Program-made: the position numbers and the translations under genes
In this document: in pieces, positions 54,870 through 64,000 of the stretch
How the letters are laid out: every line of letters starts with the position of its first letter
How positions within the stretch are numbered: position 1 is the first letter of the stretch
Notes under the pieces: model-generated
Seen by the model: the letters and a program-made list of their open reading frames with translations, nothing else
Database searches by the model: none
What the model was told of the DNA's origin: nothing
Source: Sabellastarte sp. h YS-2021
Lineage: Eukaryota; Annelida; Polychaeta; Sabellida; Sabellidae
Direction: 5' to 3'
NCBI GenBank assembly: GCA_964017235.1
Contig: OZ024935.1
Span: 8,060,001 to 8,124,000, forward strand
DNA: 64,000 nt

Positions 54870-57174
54870 GGTCATGTCATGTGTTGACATTGTTGAGAAT
54901 GTATTACTTGGCCTTTTGCGTGTTTCTCGTGAGGGGAATTGGGAGTTGCACCTGCATGCTATGCGAAACATGATCCCATATCCCATGGTGCTTTGCCTAT
55001 GATAAGACAAATTATGCCAGATACTTATCCCCTTACTTTGCTCAGATGAAAAACCTGCCAGAGACAAATCCTTCTGTGCATGAGGCCGTCATAAAAGGTC
55101 AATTCTCAGTGCAACTATCAAGTAACAACCCCTTTGGTGCTATTCCTATCAACCAGGCTATTGAAGTCACAGTTAATAAAGACACCCAGATGCCTGGTGG
55201 CACCTCAAGGTTCAACCTAAAAGCTGGAGCAGTCAAACGCTACTACATAACAGCTGAGCACGGCAGTGCATTCCTGGGAGAGTAAAGGGAGATGGTGCAA
55301 GACAACAAATCAGATTTTTCTTCTGTGGAGCTTCAGCCATCAAGATTCCAAAAAGATGAAGAAGCAGTTTCAGCAATCGTTAGTCTCATACGTCAATGGG
55401 TCAACCCATTTGCAGAAACACTGGACCTGGTCAGCATCTCTACAGCCAAGGCAGTTCCCAACGGCATTGTTACTGACCTAATGAAAGCACATGAAATTGG
55501 TCAGCAATGCTATGCAACCTTCAAGGTTGAGAGACTTGAAACAGATCCTCTAGCAAAGAAATTCCATGACCCCATAAAAACAAACAAGCTGAAGACATTT
55601 AGTGAAAAGTGCAAGAAAAGAGAGGCAAAGTCAAATGGGAGAGCAGTCATATTGAAAGCAGACAGGTCTCTGTTTGGCCGCATCAATGTGATTGCACAAG
55701 GGCAAAGTCTTTGCATGGAAAAAATCCTTTCTCATCCCCTTGGTCCTTTACCCTGGGCCTTGTCCACTCCAGAAGGATTACTGAGAAAGACAAATAAAGC
55801 TACTTTGGCCACAGCCTTGCAGAAAAATGTAGCAGCAGAGGATCAATATCCAGAAAACTCTGTGGTGGTTATTGATGGAATGAACTTAGTGCAAAGAGTA
55901 AAGGGGGATCAAGTTACTTTTGGAGAAATTGCCACTGCAATTATGAGAATGGCTCTGAAGGAAGGTAGTAACAGTACCAGAATAGATGTTGTGTTTGACA
56001 CATACAAGAAGAGCTCCATTGAGAATAGTGAAAGATCAGTACGAAGTCATGAGAGTGGTCATGAGTTGCAAGGTATCACAACTACACAGAAGGTAAGGCA
56101 GTAGAGAAGTTTTCTGACCAAAGTCACCACCAAAACTAGTCTCATTATTTCCATAGTCAATGAATGGAGGAAGGCACAGTATAGAGAAAAACTCTAGAAC
56201 AAAGTTTTGTATGCAACTGTTGGTGACAAATGCTACATATTAAAAATTAATTCTCAAGACAGGTGAGGAGGTGCCAGCCCTTCAATGTAAACAAGAAGAA
56301 GCAGATGGGCGTCTACTGCTCCATGCTGCTCATGCTGCAAGACAGGGATACTGTTCAGTAGTTGTCTGCTCAGAAGACACAGATGTCTTCATTATGTGTT
56401 TATCATTGAGTGACAAGATTGAGGTTCCTATGTTTCAAAAATGTGGCACTAGAATGCATACAAGACTTGTAGACATAAACAAAGTTGCTGCGAGTGTAGG
56501 TATGGAAGTTTGTAGAGCCCTAATCGGGTTGCATCTTACACAGGATGTGACACAGTGAGCGTATTTGCTGGAAAAGGGAAGACAAATGCCCTAAAGCTTC
56601 TGATCAGCAACAAGGAAACCCAAGACATGTTGTTAGAATTGGGTCAGGAATGGGACCTGTCTCAAGAACTGATGAACAAGCTACAGGCATTTACCTGCCT
56701 CCTGTATGCACCTAAAGTATTTACCACCAAGGTAAATGAGCTCAGGTATCAACTTTTCTGTGTTAAAAAAGGGGAAATTGAAAGTCATCAGCTGCCACTA
56801 TGTGAAGATTGTTTGACAAAACATGCACAGGGAGCAAACTATCAGGCTGGTATATGGAGGAGATGTTTAGAAAATGATCCACAAGTACCAAGCCCTGTTG
56901 GTAGAGGGTGGAAAATGGAGAGAGAGGGCAATGCTGAGCAGTTGGTAATACAATGGATGGAAGGCCAAGCCAACACCAGATGCTGTTCTTGATCTGTTGG
57001 CCTGCAACTGTTCAAAAGAATGTTCACTCTCCAGATGTGTCTGTGTTGCAAATGGACTCAGGTGTACTGACATGTGCAGACTGAAAGGTTGTGAGAATTG
57101 GGCAACTACGTCTGATAATACAGAGAGTTCAGATGAGGAAGTGGTGGATGATGCTGATGATTATTATGATTAAT
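54870..57174 (+). pseudogene. broken multi-domain gene with FEN1/XPG-like motif and Cys-rich tail
   Basis: Read in pieces, the order is VDIVENVLLGLLRVSREGNW, NYARYLSPYFAQMKNLPE, NPFGAIPINQAIEVTVNKDT, RFNLKAGAVKRYYITAEHGS; then SVVVIDGMNLVQRVKGDQVT and IDVVFDTYKKSSIENSERS; then EEADGRLLLHAAHAA with VVVCSEDTDVFIMCL; then VFAGKGKTNALKLL, NELRYQLFCVKKGEIESHQL and the tail CNCSKECSLSRCVCVANG to an acidic end and TAA. EEAD...SEDTDV matches the I-region of flap-endonuclease-like PIN proteins, with acidic metal ligands retained. Breaks: frameshift near 54,990, TAA at 55,283, TAGs at 56,102 and about 56,198, frameshifts near 56,260, 56,540 and 56,975. Genes of this type are multicopy in corals and molluscs; function is unknown to me, possibly transposon-linked. 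Confidence 0.75.
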
Positions 57175-58749
57175 AGGTCTGGACTACACATATTGTGCTG
57201 AAATTTTATATATACTGTAAAATAGGCTTTCAATTGATTGTTTGTTGTATGACACAAATATTACCAGTGCTTAACAGTTGAGTATTTAAAGTAATGCCAT
57301 TTGCACAATGATAATGTTTTATATCCTTATACAGGTGTTAGAGTGTGTAATACAAATCTGTACATATGTTGTAATTCAGAATTTTAAAGGTAATAACATT
57401 GTTTACAAATTTAGTATTACATATTAATTCTTATTTTAATATTTTAGTAACTACATTGAAAAATTGATGACATTGATAAAAAACAAGAAATCATGCCAAA
57501 GGATATTTTTACTATTAAGGGTTAGGGATAACATTGACTGCTGTAGTGATGTGAATATAGACTTTATGGAATATGTAATTAGACATTTGAATTTCTAAAT
57601 AAATCCTGAACAAATCCAATAAAATTTCATGTATCATAGGGTTGTCTAAGCATTTTCTAAAGTAATCAACCAATATTTTTGTCAAAAGTGGATTACCACC
57701 AATAACACTTTTTTCAATGTAAAATATAAAACACTATTGCATGAATAGGCCTAAAATCTATTATTATTGCAACAAATTGTAATGTGGAGGTATCAGTTTA
57801 ACCAAATTTACTAAATTGAGTATATATTCACTGTACTTCATGTTACCATATTTTATGAACTATTCATTATAGAAGCATGTTATGAAATGCATGATAGCAT
57901 AAATAAAGCTACCACTGATACACTGCTATCATATATTTTCTAACTCTACAGATGTATACCTTGCCAAAAATTACCATGAGCATTATTCCCTAATTTAGTA
58001 CTGACCAACCATGCTGGCTCATGGACTACAGTGTTTGCCTCAAATCTACTGGTACTGCAACAAACAGCCAATATTGGTCATCACTGAGAATGCTATATGG
58101 GATAATTGTGGCATATTTACCTAATTGATTTTATAATCACTCTCAAATGTGAAACCTGCCTTTACATAACACTATTTTATATCCTTCGGACTCAAACATA
58201 CTATTCCAAAAGTCATCCATGATTCTATTATTTCGGGGTTCAACTTTAACATTAGTATGTCCCGTATTAGGTAAACAAGGAAGATTTTCCTGGAAATTTT
58301 GTGTTTTCTAAAAATGTTTTGTTGGCATTTGTTGACATTACAACAATTGAAATATTAATATTTCTACAAAATAATGAGGAATTAATGTTTTGAAATGGCT
58401 TCAATGTCCTTTCATGAAATGACAGACGAAGAAAAGGTGGAAAACATCATGCTAGAGGTTAGGCATGGTAGTACTGTAGTGACTTTATTGGTCGTATTTA
58501 TACTGGGGAGCCGCGATTCGTCCGTCAAATGGTATAAACACTTGCATAAACGACAAGTACCTGCTTTTCTGCATCACTTGAAGGTTATCATATAATGCAA
58601 ACAACTAATTGTTATTTTCAAAATGATTTTGTTCAAAATAAACTTAAATTTGTTTTCTTTATATTTAATTGGGTCAATTATTGTTTCTTCTGAACAGTAA
58701 AATTTTTTAACTTAAGGGATCTGACTTAATTTTGGCCCCCAGATTAAGG
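57175..58749. other. no gene seen
   Basis: AT-rich sequence. A 66-codon ATG frame at 58,395-58,595 (MASMSFHEMTDEEKVENIML ...) has a plausible start but no recognised domain and no splice evidence, so it is left unassigned. Confidence 0.4.
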
Positions 58750-58751
58750 TA

Positions 58752-58985
58752 CTGCCTTGCTACCAATTATCGCCGGGTACCAATTATCGCCAGATGAAAT
58801 TCAAATAGACATAACTTGACCAAAGGTACATCCCCAGTCTAGCAAATAAGGTAAAACTATTTCAGCAGTGAATAGAACAGATACACAATGAAAAGCTTTC
58901 AAAATGTGTGGCCATTACTGAAATATGAATGTTTTATCTTCTGGTGGCGATAATTGGTATCCGGCGATAATTGGTAGCAAGGCAG
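58752..58985. mobile_element. mariner-type MITE
   Basis: This 234-bp element is flanked by TA on both sides (58,750-58,751 and 58,986-58,987). The terminal inverted repeats are about 40 bp with one mismatch: ctgccttgctaccaattatc, then gccgg and a second taccaattatcgcc inside. Each terminal repeat itself contains the motif taccaattatcgcc twice as a direct repeat, which may be a pair of transposase binding sites. There is no ORF. TA duplication and size fit a Tc1/mariner-related MITE. Confidence 0.9.
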
Positions 58986-59939
58986 TACAGTTAAAAATAA
59001 TTTGTTTTGAGTTATTTTTTCCAATGTTTCACTTATATACATGACCTGGAATTAAGCATGGTCAGTGGTACATTTGATAGTCATTTTTTTCATGTAATTG
59101 TCCATTTATAACCAAATGTATATGATAGACAGCTGTTTCAAAATTCAATTTAAAATATAATGTATAATACAAAACAAATAATAATATGCACAAGGACCAT
59201 AAATTTAGTAATTATTATCCTGGTTCTGATATTTTATTCATGAATATTCACAACATATATAGGCTTATGAAGGTTGACATCATGATCATGTGGTAAATCT
59301 GTTCAGACGACCAAATCATGGCTCCCGACTGAATTGTGGCTGCCCAGTGTAACTTGTCTCTGCTGCTTTCTTAGTTCTGAACTGCAGAACGGTTCGGTAC
59401 CAGACAGTCCAAATATGAAAAAAAGCCTCGTAGTGAAGAATTTCAGAACTGCTGCTTCCTAAGCAATGACAGTATGATCATAGCAAATATTTTGTTCACC
59501 CCAATTTTGTTGGACCAATCTTTTTAGAAGTGGTAACCTCGGCTTTACTTGCATGTAGAGGCATGGCATGACCCCACAGAAAACTGGAGGTTTTGCTTGA
59601 AACACAGCTACCCCAGTTCGTCGCCCACCCAAGTTTGTTATATGCATTTTTTACAATATTAAAACATCTTCACAATTATTTTTCTTTGTAGAGTTATAAT
59701 AAATCAATGTGAGAACTTCTTATTCCAATTGTCTCAGCATCAATATTGCTTTTCATTTTCAATTTTTAGGTCAGATGACGAACTTGGGTGGCTGAGCAGT
59801 ACCCCACAAATGTGTACACCCATATATGTATTCCCAGAACTATTTGGTCATATTTCCATCAACATGAAACCAGAATTGAACAAAATTAAAGGAAATTTTC
59901 CCATTTACGTAAACAACTCCTTTCTCACTTTCCAATCAA
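58986..59939. other. no gene seen
   Basis: Non-coding in appearance. Short frames at 59,459-59,647 (minus) and 59,729-60,040 have no domain support; the latter overlaps the start of the CR1-like LINE fragment in a different frame. Confidence 0.4.
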
Positions 59940-60725
59940 TATACTTGGTAATCAGGTATCACCAGCACAAAGTGACAAGAACCTCAGAGTGGTGTTCGAT
60001 TCTAACTTCACACTCTCAGACCATGTGTCACAAGTCATAAAGTCTACCAGTTCATGACAGAGACCTCTACAGAATTCGACTCCTTCTAGACCTTGAAACA
60101 TCAGTTCTCTTAGCAAATGCTTTGGTGAGCAGCAGATTCAACCACTGCTATTGCAGCAGGTCCAAAATTCAGTCTGCAGGTTTGTCACCTGTTCCCCCAA
60201 ATTTTCACATCTTACCCTTCAACTGAAAAAACTCCATTGGCTCCCAGTCAGGTACAGGGTACAATTTAAAATAGGCCTTGTTACATACAAAATTCTCAAC
60301 CACGGTCAACCAGCTTACCCAAGAGAATTAATTCGCCCCTACACATCTTCCACAAATACATGGGGAAGTATCACCAAATTTAAGTTCCTCCATACCCCCA
60401 TTTTTGACCGTAGAGTCTGTAAATCAATCAAACACTTTTCTAATTTTTTCAGTCACTATGCCCCAGTTCTTTGGAACTCTTTCCCCTTACAAGTAAGAAA
60501 CAGCCCCTCTGTTGCATCATTCAGGAAACACCTTAAATCCCACCTCTTCAACTCCAGTTTCCCAACTTAGTCTCCTTCCCTCTTGGTCATATCCATAGCT
60601 CCGGATCACTGACCTTGACCGCCCCTTGACTCTCCTTTGATAAATGATTTTTGTTAACCAGCTCACTGAGTTCCCCATTGTGGGGAAGATATTGCACCTG
60701 CAAAGCAGTAGATTAGACTAGATTA
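59940..60725 (+). mobile_element. CR1/L2-like LINE, 3' fragment
   Basis: A 5'-truncated non-LTR element on the plus strand: the end of ORF2, then about 150 bp of 3' UTR ending in agattagactagattagatt, a short tandem repeat of the kind used as 3' ends by CR1/L2 elements instead of poly(A). Confidence 0.75.
59950..60570 (+). pseudogene. CR1/L2-like ORF2 C-terminal region
   Basis: The first part, in broken frames, encodes SDKNLRVVFDSNFTLSDHVS and LLLDLETSVLLANALVSSRF. The 3' part (60,151-60,570) is open: QNSVCRFVTCSPKFSHLTLQ, LKKLHWLPVRYRVQFKIGLV, TYKILNHGQPAYPREL, YAPVLWNSFPLQVRNSPSVA and FRKHLKSHLF. LHWLPV, the LWNSLP-like segment and LKSHLF are conserved in the C-terminal domain of CR1/L2-group ORF2 proteins. 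The catalytic RT core is absent. Confidence 0.8.
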
Positions 60726-60934
60726 GATTTCCGACTTTTGTTTTTGAAGATTTTACCAAAATGATAAAAATGTTGTTTTACTGTAAAAGCTGTCTGGAAT
60801 GGCTTATATATCATAAACTTGGTACCATTATATCAAAATCAATCGATTTCAACTATATAAAGCCAAATTTACCCATTTATCTAGTTTAATTCAAAAGGAA
60901 TTAATGTCTTTTGTGCAAATCTCCAGTTATATAG

Positions 60935-61360
60935 GGTTGTGCCACGCCGCTACACGCAAGTAGAGTAGAGCGCTCCAATCTAACCACAGACACAATCATT
61001 GGATCCCCGGACGAAAGTCGGGGATACTTAGGATTCCATACGGTCACGCCGATGCCACCGCTGCCGCAGAGATTTCCTTTTGGACGCGATAACTTAAAAA
61101 ATATTTTAGTTAGAACTTTCAAATTTGGTATGTGGGCACATATGGGCAATGCCACGAACACTATTGTTTTCTGACCTTGACCTTCAATTTCAAGGTCACT
61201 GGTGGCCACTTAAAGGTCAGATTTTGGCCATTTTTTCACAATTTGGCCCAGTTCTCATATACAGAAAGTTAGATCATCCTATGGCTGGTATATATAATAC
61301 ATATATATGTCCTCTGTAAGCATGCAGAAATTTGACCTTTAAGCTCTTCATTGAAGGTCA
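60935..61360. repeat. head of a dispersed satellite element
   Basis: The sequence contains gattccatacggtcacgccg, then ctgccgcagagatttccttt and clustered ccttgaccttcaatttcaag. It has the character of the GC-rich heads flanking the 145- and 147-bp arrays (3,340 and 19,680), followed by a tandem array. No coding potential. Confidence 0.5.
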
Positions 61361-61758
61361 TCCACTGACCGCCAAAGTACCTGACCGAGGGTCATTTTTG
61401 GCCTTTTTCGAGATATTTTCACACTTAACGCTGACTATCTTGCATGGAAACTATTGAAAATGGCTTTGGAGGTTGAGTACATGATGGACTTCTACCATCC
61501 AGGCTTACTGGTTACAGATCTTCATTTAAGGTCATCCTCTGACCACCAAAGTACCTGACCAAGGGTAATTTTTGGCATATTTGGAGATATTTTCACACTT
61601 AATGCTGACTACATTGCATGGAAACTATTCAAAATGACTTTGAAGGTTGAGTACATGATGGAGTACCAGCATCCAGGCTTACTGGTTACAGATCTTCATT
61701 GAAGGTCATCCACTGACCGCCAAAGTACCTGACCGAGGGTCATTTTTGGCCCTCTATT
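61361..61758 (+). repeat. ~175-bp tandem repeat
   Basis: The phrase (c)tgaccgccaaagtacctga or its variant recurs at about 61,365, 61,539 and 61,714, giving two full units and a part. Units also carry gagatattttcacactta, tgcatggaaactatt and gtacatgatgga. Confidence 0.88.
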
Positions 61759-61774
61759 TGTTTGATTGTTTGTG

Positions 61775-62560
61775 AACAAGATAACTCAAAAACTGACAGA
61801 CAGATTTTGATAAAATTTTCAGGATATGTCCAAAATGGTAAAAGGAAGATATGATTAAATTTTGGGTGTTATCCGGGTCACTGTCTGGATCTTCTGGATC
61901 CATGAAATTTAATTTTTAAAGACAGATAACTCAAACACTTATGGGTGCATTTTGATGAAATTTTCAGGAAATGTCCTTATTGGGATGAGGAACAAGTGAT
62001 TAGATTTTGGGAGTGATCTGGATCACTGTCTGGATCATCTGAATCCATTCTGCCAGATGTGTTTGTGTACAATGTAGCTCAAAAACTTATGGATGGATTT
62101 TGATGAAATTTTCACGAGATGTCTGAAAAGGTAAAAGGATGAAATGGTTGATTTTAGAAGTGATCCGGATCACTACATGGATCTTCTGGATCCATGAAAT
62201 GTAATTTTTAAAGACAGATACCTCAAAAAGTTATGGATGGATTGTGATGACATTTTCAGCAAATGGCCTAAATGGTGCGAGGAACAAGTGATTACATTTT
62301 GGTAGTGATCTGGATGACTGTCTGGATCATCTGGATCCAGGCTGCCAGATGTGTTTGTGTACAATGTAGCTCAAAAACGTATGGATGGATTTTGATGAAA
62401 TTTTCAGGATATGTCTGAAAAGGTAAAAGGATGAAATGTTTGAATTTTGGAAGTGATCCGGATCACTATATGGATCTTCTGGATCCATGAAATGTAATAA
62501 GACAGATACCTCAAAAAGTTATGGATGGATTGTGATCAGTGTTCACGCTTAAGAAAAATA
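61775..62560 (+). repeat. ~145-bp repeat arranged as ~290-bp dimers
   Basis: The landmark ctggatccatgaaat recurs at about 61,897, 62,187 and 62,478 (spacing 290-291), and the alternate unit has ctgccagatgtgtttgtgta at about 62,048 and 62,340. The common part of both units is ttatggatggattttgatga, then aattttcaggaaatgtc and gatc(t/c)ggatcact. This is a two-unit higher-order repeat. It breaks off at 62,540 inside a unit. Confidence 0.88.
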
Positions 62561-62935
62561 TGGAGGTGGTCCGAAGGACCTTCAAGTCTGAAAATGAAAA
62601 GGTCCGAGCCAAAAATAACAAGTCCGAAGTTTATTTACCAAATCGACATATAGTTAATTGCATACACCTGAGTACTGTACACCTACTTGAAAAACTACAG
62701 TAAATCTGGGTCCAGTTAGGCCTAATACATGATATAACAAATAATTTGTTATAGAAGTTCCACAAAATTACTATATGTAGAAATACACTTAAAAATTGTA
62801 AAGTAAAAAATGGTACTTAATTTTTTTCACATCTTGTTAACTTAATGTCTGTTAACAACACTGTTTAAGTGAGTTTGTATGTCTATTGCTTAGGATAATA
62901 TTTCACAAATTAAAATAAAACAATACGCAGGTCAT
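62561..62935. other. probable 3' UTR/downstream region of the hAT-derived gene
   Basis: There is no separate gene. The minus-strand sequence after the stop at 62,936 contains possible polyadenylation signals. It also holds a short inverted pair ggtccgaaggacc near 62,569. Confidence 0.4.
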
Positions 62936-64000
62936 TCACTCATTTTCACTTTCGGCAAAGTCATTAAAGTCGCTGTCCCGGTCAGAACACTGTGAAATAT
63001 CAGAATCTATGAAGTCTTCAGGTTCAGCAACTGAAAAACAAAGTTCGTCAGAAATATCAGAAGTGATAATATTGATAAATTATCAGAAATATGTGACCTT
63101 AATCACATGGATATTGGTAGTCAACCTTTCGTTACTCTGGACCCTGGGTAGTTGTGGCCAACATTAGGCCTCTCTTACTCTGGACCTTTGTCAGTGGTGG
63201 CCAACATTAAACCTCTCTTATTGTGGAGCTTTTTGTTAATAAAATTACACATTTACACTGAATATAATAAAATTTTACTCCAGTCAATACTAATTGCAAA
63301 TTATTGCAAGCAGGCTTTAAATCTAAGGTAGGTAAAATATTTGACATTCCTTTGCTATTTTGAGTAAAATGATGCAAAACATTATAGATTTTAAGCACTT
63401 ACCCATATCCGACTTATCAGTCTCTGGGTTGACACTATGGGCAGCCGCAGCAGCACCATCTGCCTGTTGTTCTGCCAATGTGCTGTTTCTGTTTGTGCGC
63501 CTGGCTCTGCTAGAAGACGAATTCCAATAATGAATGGCCTGACAAGGGTCAAAATCAGCAACTTCAGGTGAGTGTAGCTTTATTAGTATCAAGTCACACA
63601 GGGATGAGTTACCCATTCTGTTACGGTACTCGTTCTTGATAATCTTCATTTGGCTGAATCCACGCTCACACACAGCAGAGCTTGCAGGTAGGGAAAGAAG
63701 CAAGTCAAAGAGCTGCAGGCAGTTGGGAAATGACTCTTTGTACATTTTGTTGATTTTTTCCCAGGTAAGTGGAGTTGAATCTGAGTGGATTTCATTTTTG
63801 TGGTTTTCATACAGACTTTTTTGAAGTAATGTCCACTCAGGCTGAATATCAGGCAGGCTGCACACTTTATCAAGTCGCTCACCAAAATGCTTGCAGAGGA
63901 TTTTGATGTTTTCATCTCCAAAATCTTCGTGGAAATCAGAGGGCCAGGTTTTCAAATTAGCTATCTTGGTACTGGCAAGTAAACCATCACTGATGTCACT
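62936..64000 (-). CDS. hAT-transposase-derived gene, last two exons (partial)
   Basis: Exon 63,403-64,000 is open to the window edge and encodes LLLSLPASSAVCERGFSQMK, then EYRNRMGNSSLCDLILIKLH: the hAT C-terminal dimerisation domain with the (S)x(S/A)xxER(G/V)FS signature. A Ser/Arg/Ala-rich tail follows. The donor is gggtaagt at 63,403/63,402. The last exon (63,030-62,936; acceptor tttgtttttcag) joins in frame, adding AEPEDFIDSDISQCSDRDSD, then FNDFAESENE and TGA. Domain style resembles ZNF862/KIAA1586-type hAT relatives. The catalytic core, if present, lies outside the window. A conserved intron after the transposase domain and an intact frame suggest an expressed, possibly domesticated gene. 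Confidence 0.75.
63031..63402 (-). other. intron of the hAT-derived gene
   Basis: A 372-bp GT-AG intron on the minus strand (gtaagtgctt ... tttgtttttcag). The plus-strand text has a near-duplicate phrase, ggccaacattaggcctctct and ggccaacattaaacctctct (about 63,156 and 63,200), a ~45-bp tandem duplication. Confidence 0.7.

Noticed and set aside
55510-55716. Minus-strand ORFs overlapping the PIN-like pseudogene (also 56,842-57,073)
   Set aside because: They are shadows of the plus-strand coding sequence.
58395-58595. 66-codon ORF starting MASMSFHEMTDEEKVENIML
   Set aside because: No recognised domain, no splice site in phase and a generic composition; it may be chance.

Overview
The window looks like a repeat-dense stretch of a marine invertebrate nuclear genome, most likely a bivalve mollusc. 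It is AT-rich, with GT-AG introns, large satellite arrays with units of about 145-200 bp, tRNA-derived SINEs, and DIRS/Ngaro, Penelope, Tx1-like and CR1-like retroelements. There are no bacterial operons, rRNAs or CRISPR arrays. Species and family names are inference from sequence style; no database was searched.

Layout. Positions 1-20,000 are a mosaic of a few satellite modules in shuffled order and orientation. These are a 21-bp minisatellite with defined flanks, a ~200-bp satellite, a 147-bp satellite, a ~145-bp satellite, and a ~750-bp unique core present twice. Into the 200-bp satellite a tyrosine-recombinase retrotransposon of the Ngaro/PAT type has inserted (6,576-11,559). Its split direct repeats A1-B1A2-B2 are complete, but its interior is deleted between reverse transcriptase and recombinase. 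From 20,000 to 28,870 there is a 44-bp satellite, then a low-density region with small GT-AG-bounded candidate exons (21,720-27,094) and another 145-bp satellite. From 28,880 to 33,255 lies a 48-bp satellite of about 90 units with recent block duplications.

From 33,255 to 47,300 most of the recognisable sequence is decayed minus-strand retroelements: a Jockey/I-like LINE, a second DIRS-like element, a Penelope-like element and a Tx1/L1-like LINE. Each kind of element has been hit by later insertions: a 701-bp MITE in the DIRS pol, a 152-bp SINE with a 16-bp target duplication in the Tx1-like RT, and a 295-bp TTAA-flanked piggyBac-like MITE in its endonuclease. Ignoring these insertions brings the interrupted coding motifs back together.

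From 48,100 to 54,500 there are foldback and TIR elements, a MADF-like coding fragment, a 155-bp satellite and a decayed SINE. From 54,870 to 57,174 lies a broken multi-domain gene with a FEN1/XPG-like I-domain motif and a Cys-rich tail. After it come a mariner-type MITE, a CR1-like LINE tail, and 175-bp and 290-bp (2x145) tandem repeats. The window ends with the best candidate for a functional gene: a spliced hAT-transposase-derived gene on the minus strand whose last two exons join in frame (62,936-63,030 and 63,403 to the edge).

The most notable points are the Ngaro-type element (complete split repeats, two in-frame amber codons between gag and pol, insertion at an ACTGT core without target duplication, extra antisense ORF), the nested-insertion history of the retroelement cluster, and satellites that carry paired nuclear-receptor half-sites in every unit.
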